Source of the DNA: Pseudomonadota bacterium
GTDB taxonomy: Bacteria > Desulfobacterota > Syntrophobacteria > Syntrophobacterales > Syntrophobacteraceae
Assembly: GCA_023416335.1 (NCBI GenBank)
Contig: JAEZHY010000110.1
Location: forward strand, 1-22,709
Length of the DNA: 22,709 nucleotides
Direction of reading: 5' to 3'
Shown here in pieces: positions 1 through 7,221 of this stretch. The translations under genes and the position numbers were made by a program. Position 1 is the first letter of the stretch; every line of letters starts with the position of its first letter. Below the pieces are notes generated by a model. That model saw only the letters and a list, made by a program, of their open reading frames with translations. It was not told the origin of the DNA and searched no databases.

Positions 1-498
1 GGCCAGGGCTCGCGCTATCTCCAACCGCCGCCTTTCGCCATACGAAAGGCTCTTTGCAGGTACGTCGGCATGGTGGGCGATTCCGACCCTTTCCAGGCAA
101 GCCATTGCCTCGCTTCTGCTTCGCCGCTCTTCGCGCATGGAGGAAGGCAGGCAAAACAGCCGCGGCAACAGGCTCCTTTGCGACTTGAGATGCTGCCCCG
201 CAATGACGTTCTCAACGCAGGTCATGGCAGGAAAAAGCCGGATGTTTTGAAAAGTCCGGGCTACTCCCAGGGCGGCAACACGGTGCGCCGGCAGATCGTG
301 GACCGGTTGGCCGGCAAGCAGCACGCTCCCGGAATCCGGCGGGGTCAGGCCGCTCAATACATTGATCAAAGTGGTCTTGCCTGCCCCGTTGGGACCGATC
401 AGCCCGTGGATAGTTCCCGCCTTTACGGAAAAAGAAACGCCCGCAAGAGCGCTCACTCCCCCGAAGGACCTTGCTATTTCTTCGATTTGTAACAACAT
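1..498 (-). CDS. livG: Branched-chain amino-acid ABC transporter ATPase (LivG-like), 3' end cut by window
   Basis: The minus-strand frame is open from an ATG at 498 down to base 1 (166 codons, no stop), so the gene runs off the window. The visible part has a Walker A motif GPNGAGKT at about residues 35-42, a LivG-typical segment reading VARTFQNIRLFP near residues 80-92, and a signature region SYGERRRLEIARALA at the very end. The LivG class energises import of leucine/isoleucine/valine or related amino acids through the LivHM permease. The C-terminal Walker B and H-loop lie outside the window. It follows livK-livH-livM on the same strand, but after an unusual gap of about 550 bases. The identification as a LivG-type ATPase is firm; the substrate is inferred from neighbours only. 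Confidence 0.93.
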   Translation of the reverse strand, partial: MLLQIEEIARSFGGVSALAGVSFSVKAGTIHGLIGPNGAGKTTLINVLSGLTPPDSGSVLLAGQPVHDLPAHRVAALGVARTFQNIRLFPAMTCVENVIAGQHLKSQRSLLPRLFCLPSSMREERRSRSEAMACLERVGIAHHADVPAKSLSYGERRRLEIARALA

Positions 499-1046
499 GG
501 CCGCAACCTGAATGCAAAAGACAAAAAACTTACAACCACGAAATTCTCGAAAATCACGAAAGAAAAAAACGTAGAAGCTGCTTTGTTCCGCTGTTTTGCA
601 ATCTCCAGCGGGCTGTTGTCTGACACATACAACCCCCTTAATGGACGAATTAAGCGGGAGAATGTCCTATCTCCGTCATCCCGGCAGAGCTTTTGAGCCG
701 GGATCCAGAGCATTTGGTTAATGAATTCACAAGTGATCCCCTCGGGACCCTCTTATAAAGCTTCAATTCGGAATCGGGTTATGGCGCGTTTTCCCAACCG
801 CGACTTTTTCGGTTCCAGGCCGGCACGGTCAGGAAACCATGCCTGAACTCAACAGGGCGTTCCATTCAACAGCGAAGTTTCATTCTCGTTCAAACCGCAT
901 CCGGGAATGGCGGCTCCGCTGGATTCCGGTGTGAGCTTGTCCTGATCGAAGAGAAGGGCCGGAATGGCGGAACTCTCGGTCCATAAGCCATTCGAGGCTA
1001 CCGCGCCGGTTTGGGTCCTGTCCTCTCCGCATGGGAACCCACACTA
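499..1046. other. Non-coding gap inside the liv operon, carrying dispersed repeats
   Basis: No convincing gene is seen between livM and livG. The stretch holds a repeat with an 8-bp inverted repeat at 678-704, a related copy of which lies at 17011-17052. It also has two copies of the 10-mer GGAATGGCGG at 904-913 and 961-970. An A-rich tract lies near 535-570. The composition resembles short interspersed repeat debris, not a promoter region, although a promoter for livG cannot be excluded. Confidence 0.6.
673..710 (+). repeat. Dispersed repeat with internal hairpin (copy 1)
   Basis: Bases 678-685 (ATCCCGGC) and 697-704 (GCCGGGAT) form a perfect 8-bp inverted repeat with an 11-base spacer. The flanks (CCGTC at 673, CAGAG at 706) and the GCTTTTGAGCCGGG core recur in reverse orientation at 17011-17052, more than 16 kb away. 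This marks a short interspersed repeat family in this genome. Confidence 0.65.
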
Positions 1047-1973
1047 TTATCCCTGGACCGCAATCTTTCCTTTTGGACTTTCGCGGTCCTCTTTGATGTT
1101 TTTGATATTACTTTCATCCCCCGAACTTCGCGGCGAGCGGCTGAACAGGGAAACCAAACCATTCGGAAGATACAGTATCACCAGGAGAAGAATCACTCCG
1201 TTCAGGCCCATACGGAGCGGTCCGGCCGTTACTCCCGCACCTCGAAGCACCTCGGGGAGGGCCGTCAGAAGCAGCGCCCCCAATATGGGGCCGTACCAGA
1301 TCCGGGTTCCGCCGACGATGTTATAGATGAGCAGTTGGACTGCGGCCGAAAAGCCAAACTCACCCGGCGATACGATGAAATTGAGATGGGCGTTGAGGGC
1401 CCCGGCAAGACCTGCGATGAAAGCTCCCGTCGCAAAAGCAAGGGTTTTATAGTAGGTCCTGTTGATACCCATTGCCGCTGCGGCGACTTCGTCTTCGCGG
1501 ATGGCGGCAAGACTCCAGCCGATCTTCGAGCCGCGCAGCCTGGCAAGAAAGTAAGCCGTGGCCGCCAGCGCCCCGTATATGATCCACGTCGTGGTCTTGT
1601 TCGGAATTCCAACCAGTCCTTGGGCGCCGCCCGTGATCTGCAGGTTGACCGCGGTGATGCGCACGACCTCTCCGAAGGCCAGGGTCGCCATGGCCAAAAA
1701 CACGCCCCGGATGCGAAGGACCGGCAGGCCGATCAGGAGCGCCACGAGTGCGGAAAGGCTCGCGCCGGCAAGGAGAGAGAGAACATAGGGGGAATTCATG
1801 TTCATCGTGAGAATGCCCGCAGTGTAGGCCCCTATGCCGGCGAAGGCCGCGTTTCCGAGTGAAAGCTGTCCTGCCGAAAGCGTCACATAAAGGCTTAGTG
1901 CCAGGAGCGAGTTGATCCCGATGAAGTTTATCAGGCTGCCGTAGACGGCAATGAAGTGTGTGAAGAATTCCAT
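1047..1973 (-). CDS. livM: Branched-chain amino-acid ABC transporter permease (LivM-like)
   Basis: This 308-residue multi-spanning membrane protein has LivM-family landmarks: an N-terminal segment with LSLGNAAFAGIGAYTAG (about residues 36-52), the coupling-helix region around SLAAIREDEVAAAAMGIN (about 153-170), and the motif NIVGGTRIWYGPILGA (about 217-232). It forms the inner-membrane channel together with LivH. Its ATG overlaps the livH stop codon by one base (TAATG), so the two are translationally coupled. The last 35 or so residues are a charged tail (SRSPRSSGDESNIKNIKEDRESPKGK) that is probably cytoplasmic. Length is normal for the family. The transported amino acid cannot be told from the sequence. 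Confidence 0.95.
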   Translation of the reverse strand: MEFFTHFIAVYGSLINFIGINSLLALSLYVTLSAGQLSLGNAAFAGIGAYTAGILTMNMNSPYVLSLLAGASLSALVALLIGLPVLRIRGVFLAMATLAFGEVVRITAVNLQITGGAQGLVGIPNKTTTWIIYGALAATAYFLARLRGSKIGWSLAAIREDEVAAAAMGINRTYYKTLAFATGAFIAGLAGALNAHLNFIVSPGEFGFSAAVQLLIYNIVGGTRIWYGPILGALLLTALPEVLRGAGVTAGPLRMGLNGVILLLVILYLPNGLVSLFSRSPRSSGDESNIKNIKEDRESPKGKIAVQG

Positions 1974-2863
1974 TATGCCTCCCGCACTTTTCCGCGCCCG
2001 AAAAGCCCCGAGGGTTTCAGGATCAGAATGGCAAAAAGCACAGAGAAGGCAACGGCATCGCGCAGGTTCGATGTTCCTGAAATGGCCACGGTCAGGACCT
2101 CGCTCAGTCCGAAAGCGATTCCGCCCAGGATTGCGCCGGGAATGCTCCCCATACCTCCGAGAATGATAACGGCAAGGCCTTTCAGTTCAATCGATCTTCC
2201 CATATCGGTCGAGAGGGAATCGAAGTAGAGTCCGTAGAGGATTCCTGCAGCGCCGCCGAGGGCGGAAGAGACAAAGAAGGTTGTGGAGATGATCCCCTCG
2301 ACATTGATTCCCAGAAGCCGTGCCGTTCGCTCGCTCTCCGCAACCGCACGAATCGCCTTGCCGATCCGGGCGCGCTTCAGGAATATGGTGAGCGCCGCCA
2401 TCAGCAGCACCGCTGTTATGACAATCCCCAGTTGGAGCGAGGTTATCGAAACGGACCCGATATGCAGGATGTGGTTTTTGATTGTTCCTTCAGGAAACCG
2501 CACGGTCCTGGCCCCGAAAATGCCGAGTGCGGCACTTTCGAAAATTATGGCCATTGCAATGCTCGAAATGAGGCCGGAGAGGTTCGAGTCGGCTCGCAGG
2601 CGCAGGGGGGCAAAGGCAATCCTGTCGAGCAGGACTCCCAGAATTCCCGCTGCCATGACTGCCAGGGGAAAGGCAGCCCAGATCGAGAGGCCCGCTCCCG
2701 TCACGAACCATAATCCTATCAGGCCGGCGAGGGTGAAAATCGCGGGGTGAGCGAGGTTCAGAATGTCCAGAACGCCAAATACCAGGGTGTAGCCGACGGC
2801 AAACAGCCCATAGACGCTTCCGATAAAAAGACCGTTTATCAATTGCTGCATCAGCACAGCCAT
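1973..2863 (-). CDS. livH: Branched-chain amino-acid ABC transporter permease (LivH-like)
   Basis: This 296-residue hydrophobic permease begins LMQQLINGLFIGSVYGLFAVGYTLVFGV, the classic LivH opening, followed by LNLAHPAIFTLAG. The cytoplasmic coupling region AIRAVAESERTARLLGIN lies at about residues 170-187, and the segment AVIILGGMGSIPGAILGG at about 231-248. It pairs with LivM in the inner membrane. The start at 2863 has a GAAGGTG ribosome-binding-site-like sequence about 7 bases upstream. It lies 57 bases downstream of the binding-protein gene and overlaps livM by one base, so it belongs to one operon. The family call is solid. Confidence 0.95.
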   Translation of the reverse strand: MAVLMQQLINGLFIGSVYGLFAVGYTLVFGVLDILNLAHPAIFTLAGLIGLWFVTGAGLSIWAAFPLAVMAAGILGVLLDRIAFAPLRLRADSNLSGLISSIAMAIIFESAALGIFGARTVRFPEGTIKNHILHIGSVSITSLQLGIVITAVLLMAALTIFLKRARIGKAIRAVAESERTARLLGINVEGIISTTFFVSSALGGAAGILYGLYFDSLSTDMGRSIELKGLAVIILGGMGSIPGAILGGIAFGLSEVLTVAISGTSNLRDAVAFSVLFAILILKPSGLFGRGKVREA

Positions 2864-2920
2864 GGGCGTGCACCTTCATTTTTTCGGGAAGAAGGGGGGC
2901 AACGGCCCCCTGTGTGCTTC

Positions 2921-4066
2921 CTATTCCAGGAGGGCGAACTTGCCGCCCTTCACCACCTGGACGACCGGCGTGTGATCCGCATCGCGGGATTGGGTGAACG
3001 AGAACTTCCCAAGCACGGTGTCAAAATCCCTGATCTTGGCCATCGCATCACGCAGTGCCTTTCGATCGTCGGTGGTACCCGCCCGTTTCAAAGCCTCTTG
3101 AGCGATGAAAACCGCCGCATAGGCCTGAGCCGCGAACTGGTCGGGCGGGTTGCCGTACTTGGAGGTGTAGGCCTCGATAAAATGGCTGTTCAAGGGATTG
3201 GTGGAAGTTGCGAACCAGGACGCACCGACGATGACATTCTCCGAGGCCTGCCCGGCATTCTTGATAAGAGTCGGCGAATTGAAACCGTTTCCGCCAATAA
3301 TGGGAATGCTCGTCGGGATCCCGAGCTGCCGTGCCTGGCCGACGATACCGGATGCTTCCTCGACCAGGGCGGAGACTATTATGGCATCCGGATTGAGGCT
3401 CTTTATCTGGGTCAGCTGCGGCGAGAAGTCCCGGTCCCCTTTCGCAAACGTCTGCTCGTTCAGAACTTCGATACCCGACTCTTTCAGCGCGTGTTTGAAT
3501 GCGTCGTAGCCGCCCTTCGTGTACGCATCGTCGTTGCCGTAAAGCACCACGACTTTCTTTATCCCGAGCTTTTCCTTCGCTACCCGGATGGTGTTCGGTA
3601 TGACAACCATTTCCATCAGCGAGTCGCGAAAGATGTTGTCGCCAATTTCCGTAATGCCCTTGGCCGTGTTGCTGATTGCCAAGACCGGCACGCCGGCCTG
3701 CTGGGCAATTCGGTCGGTCACCTGCGCCGTGTTGCTGAGCGTCGGGCCGATAATCAGGACCACCTTGTCGGCATTGATGAATTTGTTGAAAACGTTGACG
3801 CCCTGTTGCGGCACGCTGGCATCATCGTCGAAAAGTGCCTGAATCCTGATGTCGCCCTGTGCGGCTTTGGCGTTTATCTCTTCGACCGCGAGCTGGGCGC
3901 CGTTCTTTTGCGTATCCCCATAAGCGGCCGAGCCTCCCGTCATGCTGAAAGCAAAACCGATCTTCGCTTCCTTTTCGGCGGCCAGGGCGGAACTGCCCAC
4001 CAGGGCCATGATGAGAGCCGCGGTTACTGCCGTGATCGCCCCGATTTTCTTTTTGCCGGACTGCAT
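2921..4066 (-). CDS. livK: Branched-chain amino-acid ABC transporter substrate-binding protein (LivK/LivJ-like)
   Basis: Type I periplasmic binding protein of the Leu/Ile/Val family, 381 residues from the start chosen here. That start is the ATG at 4066, preceded by GGGAGG with a 5-base spacer. The same frame is open upstream to 4150, but that extension would precede the signal peptide and has no ribosome binding site. The N-terminus is a classical signal peptide: MQSGKKK, a hydrophobic core, then ALA cleavage at about residue 29. The mature part begins AEKEAKIGFAFSMTGGSAAYG, with later family segments IIGPTLSNTAQ and VVVLYGNDDAYTKGGYDAF. There is no lipobox cysteine, so it is probably soluble in the periplasm. 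It heads the livKHM-G operon and delivers substrate to LivHM. Confidence 0.95.
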   Translation of the reverse strand: MQSGKKKIGAITAVTAALIMALVGSSALAAEKEAKIGFAFSMTGGSAAYGDTQKNGAQLAVEEINAKAAQGDIRIQALFDDDASVPQQGVNVFNKFINADKVVLIIGPTLSNTAQVTDRIAQQAGVPVLAISNTAKGITEIGDNIFRDSLMEMVVIPNTIRVAKEKLGIKKVVVLYGNDDAYTKGGYDAFKHALKESGIEVLNEQTFAKGDRDFSPQLTQIKSLNPDAIIVSALVEEASGIVGQARQLGIPTSIPIIGGNGFNSPTLIKNAGQASENVIVGASWFATSTNPLNSHFIEAYTSKYGNPPDQFAAQAYAAVFIAQEALKRAGTTDDRKALRDAMAKIRDFDTVLGKFSFTQSRDADHTPVVQVVKGGKFALLE

Positions 4067-4343
4067 TGATGCCTCCCAGGTCTGAATTATTAGGATGCGA
4101 TATTCTTCATCTGCCACAACGTGCATGCCGCACGAGGTCAGGCTGTCCAAGCTAGAGGAATTGCGCAGCTTCCCGGAGAGATCCGTTTCGAAGGGTGAGA
4201 GAAGGAGATCCGCCCGTCACTTTCGACCCAAACTGACCGGCGGCGGAACCTGCTTTGAGTGCGAATCAGCGATCTTTTCGACTCTGTTGTCTTACTCCAG
4301 CGAGCATAGCGTATGAGAAAAATGACGTATCCTACTCCAAGTG
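4067..4343 (-). promoter_or_regulatory. Upstream region of the liv operon
   Basis: This stretch must hold the liv promoter. On the minus strand a TTGACA hexamer (from about 4347 downward) has no good TATAAT partner at 16-18 bases, and a TATGCT hexamer occurs further down near 4305. Neither pair is convincing, so no exact promoter is claimed. No GG-N10-GC sigma-54 site was found here. Confidence 0.3.
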
Positions 4344-4774
4344 TCAAGCTGAAAAAAGGCCGTCAAAGTGAACAATTCTCATTGCAGATCGAACTCTTAG
4401 AGGCGATCCAATCCCGGTTATAAACCGGTTGGAGTTATCGTCCAGAGGAAAACATTGCGTAAGTGAATGGGTATTTTTTATCGGGAAAGGAGGAACTATT
4501 TTCGTGGGGATTTGGCGATGATTTTCGAGCCAATCCGAGAACCTGGCTTCATCCTTTTCTCCCGCCGCCAGGGCCAATACGGCGGTCACGGCTTCAGCTT
4601 CCGGTGCAGCCAGTTCCCATCCATTGAGATCAAGAAACATGTAGGCAGCGAGAAAACCCATGCGCTTGTTGCCGTCCACGAAATGTCACCTTTTTTCACC
4701 TTAAGCCGGGCGGCAGCTTTCTTCGGCAGAATAACTCCGGTTGAATTGCCGATCTGAGTCACCGTAGCGCGCAT
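4344..4774 (-). pseudogene. Decayed toxin-antitoxin pair: AbrB/MazE-like antitoxin N-terminus joined to Doc/Fic-like toxin C-terminus
   Basis: Reading starts at ATG 4774, with GGAGGT 5 bases upstream. The first 30 codons (MRATVTQIGNSTGVILPKKA...RLKVKKGD) are a swapped-hairpin AbrB/MazE DNA-binding domain. After codon 30 (base 4685) this frame becomes nonsense. In another frame the sequence from about 4682 reads FVDGNKRMGFLAAYMFLDLNGW, the core of the Doc/Fic motif HxFxDGNKR plus the following helix, and continues to a stop at 4344. The rest of the antitoxin and roughly the first half of the toxin are missing, so a deletion fused the two genes out of frame. The histidine codon just before the F may come from antitoxin sequence, so the catalytic-type His is probably lost. 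The last 60 or so residues do not look Doc-like. I infer a non-functional relic. Confidence 0.8.
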
Positions 4775-4791
4775 TGAATACCTCCTTTTTT

Positions 4792-4815
4792 GTTATGACT
4801 TACGTTATAATTTAG
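4792..4815 (-). promoter_or_regulatory. Tandem 12-base repeat, probable operator of the relic antitoxin
   Basis: Two adjacent 12-mers, GTTATGACTTAC and GTTATAATTTAG on the plus strand, match at 9 of 12 positions. They sit 17 bases in front of the antitoxin start codon, overlapping where its promoter should be. AbrB/MazE-type antitoxins autoregulate by binding such repeats, so an operator/promoter role is inferred. Confidence 0.45.
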
Positions 4816-5096
4816 CACAAATGGTCAAGCGCATTTGTTATTTGCACTCTCGAAATGATCGACTTCCCTGGTCACATATCGACGTCGCTCTTTTTCGTTC
4901 GCGCACGGGGCATCAACTGCCTTTTCCCTACCTTGCCGAAGGTTCAAAATCCGCAGAAAGGAACGAATTTTGCTAACCACTTTAAGAGGGCAAACCTGCA
5001 CAATAAACCGGGTTCGCTCTACCGCGCTATGACCATGCAATCTTCTCAGGAACGGCTCAAAGACCAGGACTGGTATACAGGCTGTAAAGGATGAAA
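4816..5096 (+). other. Divergent intergenic region before the sigma-54 regulator gene
   Basis: No gene is supported here. The start of the regulator is best placed at 5097, because AAAGGA at 5086-5091 sits 5 bases before that ATG. No clear -35/-10 pair and no sigma-54 element is seen on the plus strand. Confidence 0.4.
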
Positions 5097-6956
5097 ATGC
5101 AAACTGACGAGAAGCTTGAGAAGCGTATTGCCTATGAAAGAATGCTGGCGGGCATATCGGAAAGGGCTGTGCTGGTAGATGATCTGCACGACCTTTTAAA
5201 TGAGTCGCTGAAAAGCATGGGAAGCATTCTGGATGTCAGTCGCGCATTTATATTCACGTATTATCCGAAGTCAGACATCTTCAGCTGTGCCTGTGAATGG
5301 GATTCGCCGGGAACAGCGACCCTGAAAGACCTCAATGAATTAACGCTTTCGATACCCTGGGCGACTCAACAGCTGAAAAACGGCAGCGTGATCAATTACC
5401 AGGACACGCGGGAAATGCCCGGCGTATGCTACCGGGAAAGGCTGCTGGCCGCCAAGGTCGAATCCACCCTGAATGTGCCTATGTTTGTGAGAGGCGAACT
5501 GTACGGTTTCATGGGATTCGACGAGTGCCGTTTCCACCGGAAATGGATAGATGAAGACCTCTATATCTTGACAACTGCTGCTCAGATCATCACCCGCGCG
5601 ATTGAAAACAAGAAGTATGAAGAAGCATTGGAAGAACATCGCAGCCGTCTTGAATCTATTTTCAGCAGCGTACAGGATGCCATAATCACCGTCGATACGA
5701 AGATGCACGTAATTGAAGCGAATAAGGCCGCCGAGCAGATATGTGGAATTAAAATTACCACAGGTAAACCCTTCACCGATTGCACCACCGGATGTGATCG
5801 GTCGTGCGTAAATATTTTGAATGAAACATTACTGAAGAAGGACACCGTCAGGGAATACAAGATAGAGTGCCGACACCCTGAGCGAAAAAATCTGATCGCA
5901 GCCGTTAACTGTTCCCCCCTGCTAAATCACAATGGGAATTTCATGGGGGCTGTATTGGTCATTCGCGATATCACCCGGCTCACCCATCTTGAGAAAGAGT
6001 TGAAGGAGCGGCAACACTATCAAAATATTATAGGAAAAAGCGAAAGAATGCAGAAGATTTACAGCCTGCTCAAGAGCCTGGCCAACATGGGCACTACCGT
6101 TTTGATTACGGGTGAGAGCGGTACCGGGAAAGAACTGGTTGCCCGGGCTTTACACTATGGCGGCCCACGAGCAAGCAAGCCGTTCGTAACGGTCAATTGC
6201 TCAGCACTTGCCGAAAATTTGCTCGAAAGTGAACTGTTCGGGCATGCCAAAGGGGCTTTCACGGGAGCAGACAAAGACAGAATGGGGCGTTTTGAGGCAG
6301 CTGACGGCGGAACCATAGTATTGGATGAGATTGGCGATATTTCTCCTCTCATACAGCTCAAGCTGCTGAGAGTCCTTCAGACCAAACAATTCGAGAGGGT
6401 GGGAGAATTGACCCCGCGAAAAGTCGACGTCCGGGTGGTTGCTTCAACTAACCGGGATTTGAGGAAGGAGATTCTGGCGGGAAGATTTCGAGAAGACCTG
6501 TATTATCGTCTCAATGTCATGGATATCGAAATCCCGCCCCTGCGTGAGCGCTACGAGGACCTTTCCCTGCTGGTCGATCATTTTCTCAAGATGTTCAACA
6601 GAAACTATCACAAGGGAATTGAAAACCTATCTGCTGAGGTCATGCAGGCTTTCATGAATTATCCCTGGCCAGGGAATATTCGCGAGTTGGAACACGCAAT
6701 CGAGAGGGCTTTCGTCTTATGTCAGGACAGGACCATCCTCCTGGAGCATATTCCTGCTGAAATCACGAGTTACACCATGCGAAAAAGGCAGCACACACCG
6801 CACCAGAAAACGGCGGACAATCCCAACGACCTTCTTGTCGCTCTGGAGAAAACGGACTGGAATATCTCGAAGGCTGCCCGGATTTTGGGGCTCAGCCGCT
6901 GGACGGTCTATCGGAGAATCGAGCAACTCAAAATCGGAAGACCGGTAAGAGTGTAG
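5097..6956 (+). CDS. Sigma-54-dependent transcriptional activator (GAF-PAS-AAA+-Fis HTH)
   Basis: This 619-residue enhancer-binding protein starts at the ATG at 5097, which has AAAGGA 5 bases upstream; the ATG two codons earlier lacks spacing. Domains in order: GAF-like sensor (about 20-170), PAS (about 183-295), AAA+ (about 310-535) and a C-terminal Fis-type helix-turn-helix (about 588-612, [20 protein letters not shown]). The AAA+ module has Walker A GESGTGKE (339-346), the sigma-54 contact loop GAFTGA (386-391) and Walker B IVLDEI (407-412). The PAS has three evenly spaced cysteines (229, 233, 237; CxxxCxxxC) plus C258, which could bind a metal or sense redox. The gene directly precedes a canonical sigma-54 promoter with an upstream palindrome, so its target is very probably the sulfotransferase/ABC operon. 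The effector is unknown. Confidence 0.95.
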   Translation: MQTDEKLEKRIAYERMLAGISERAVLVDDLHDLLNESLKSMGSILDVSRAFIFTYYPKSDIFSCACEWDSPGTATLKDLNELTLSIPWATQQLKNGSVINYQDTREMPGVCYRERLLAAKVESTLNVPMFVRGELYGFMGFDECRFHRKWIDEDLYILTTAAQIITRAIENKKYEEALEEHRSRLESIFSSVQDAIITVDTKMHVIEANKAAEQICGIKITTGKPFTDCTTGCDRSCVNILNETLLKKDTVREYKIECRHPERKNLIAAVNCSPLLNHNGNFMGAVLVIRDITRLTHLEKELKERQHYQNIIGKSERMQKIYSLLKSLANMGTTVLITGESGTGKELVARALHYGGPRASKPFVTVNCSALAENLLESELFGHAKGAFTGADKDRMGRFEAADGGTIVLDEIGDISPLIQLKLLRVLQTKQFERVGELTPRKVDVRVVASTNRDLRKEILAGRFREDLYYRLNVMDIEIPPLRERYEDLSLLVDHFLKMFNRNYHKGIENLSAEVMQAFMNYPWPGNIRELEHAIERAFVLCQDRTILLEHIPAEITSYTMRKRQHTPHQKTADNPNDLLVALEKTDWNISKAARILGLSRWTVYRRIEQLKIGRPVRV

Positions 6957-6958
6957 CA

Positions 6959-6976
6959 CCGCACAGTTTCGTGCGG
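6959..6976 (+). repeat. Hairpin just after the regulator stop codon
   Basis: CCGCAC and GTGCGG flank a 6-base loop (AGTTTC). The outer bases GTGT (6951) and ACAC (6980) extend the symmetry imperfectly. It may be part of the 3' end of the regulator mRNA or a second, weaker activator site. It is not followed directly by a T run. Confidence 0.45.
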
Positions 6977-6985
6977 CAACACTCA

Positions 6986-7002
6986 TGTAGCAAGCCGCTA
7001 CA
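6986..7002 (+). promoter_or_regulatory. Palindrome TGTAGC-N5-GCTACA, likely enhancer (UAS) for the sigma-54 activator
   Basis: This is a perfect 6-5-6 inverted repeat, the geometry typical of Fis-type HTH sites of NtrC-family activators. Its centre is about 94 bases upstream of the GG of the sigma-54 promoter at 7087, a normal enhancer distance. It is also followed by CTTTTTTT at 7003-7010, so it could serve as an intrinsic terminator for the regulator gene; both roles are possible. A second TGTAGC half-site lies 34 bases upstream at 6952. Confidence 0.6.
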
Positions 7003-7086
7003 CTTTTTTTCGCCTGCCCATACAAATCACTCGTCAGTCCAACAATTACTTCAGTAAATCCGACATCTTACATCATTTTCTCGACC

Positions 7087-7103
7087 TGGCACTCTATTTG
7101 CTT
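7087..7103 (+). promoter_or_regulatory. Sigma-54 (-24/-12) promoter
   Basis: TGGCAC (7087-7092), five bases, then TTGCTT (7098-7103): an essentially consensus RpoN promoter with the required GG-N10-GC spacing. Transcription would begin near 7113, leaving a leader of about 110 bases before the sulfotransferase-like gene. It lies directly downstream of a sigma-54 activator gene, which supports function. Confidence 0.88.
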
Positions 7104-7221
7104 TTGTCAATGTTCGAGTCTGCGCGGTTTTGCAGACGGCAGTACTCAAGGAGGGATAGAACATCAGGTTCTGTATTACGCGGTATTGGTGATTTCTTTA
7201 TTATCCAAAGGAAGGACAGAG

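Noticed and set aside
212..517. Minus-strand 101-codon frame over livG
   Set aside because: The correct frame is the neighbouring one starting at 498, which shows GPNGAGKT and the ABC signature; this is a shadow.
2747..4069. Long plus-strand open frame (440 codons) opposite livK and livH
   Set aside because: It lies fully antisense to a binding-protein gene with signal peptide and family motifs; its translation has no recognisable domain and is rich in Arg/His/Gly typical of a shadow frame.
4067..4150. 28-codon N-terminal extension of LivK
   Set aside because: It would bury the signal peptide inside the protein and has no ribosome binding site, whereas the ATG at 4066 has GGGAGG at 5 bases.
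4825..5094. Short open frames on both strands before the GAF-PAS regulator
   Set aside because: No ribosome binding sites, no recognisable sequence, and they overlap each other in the upstream region of the regulator.
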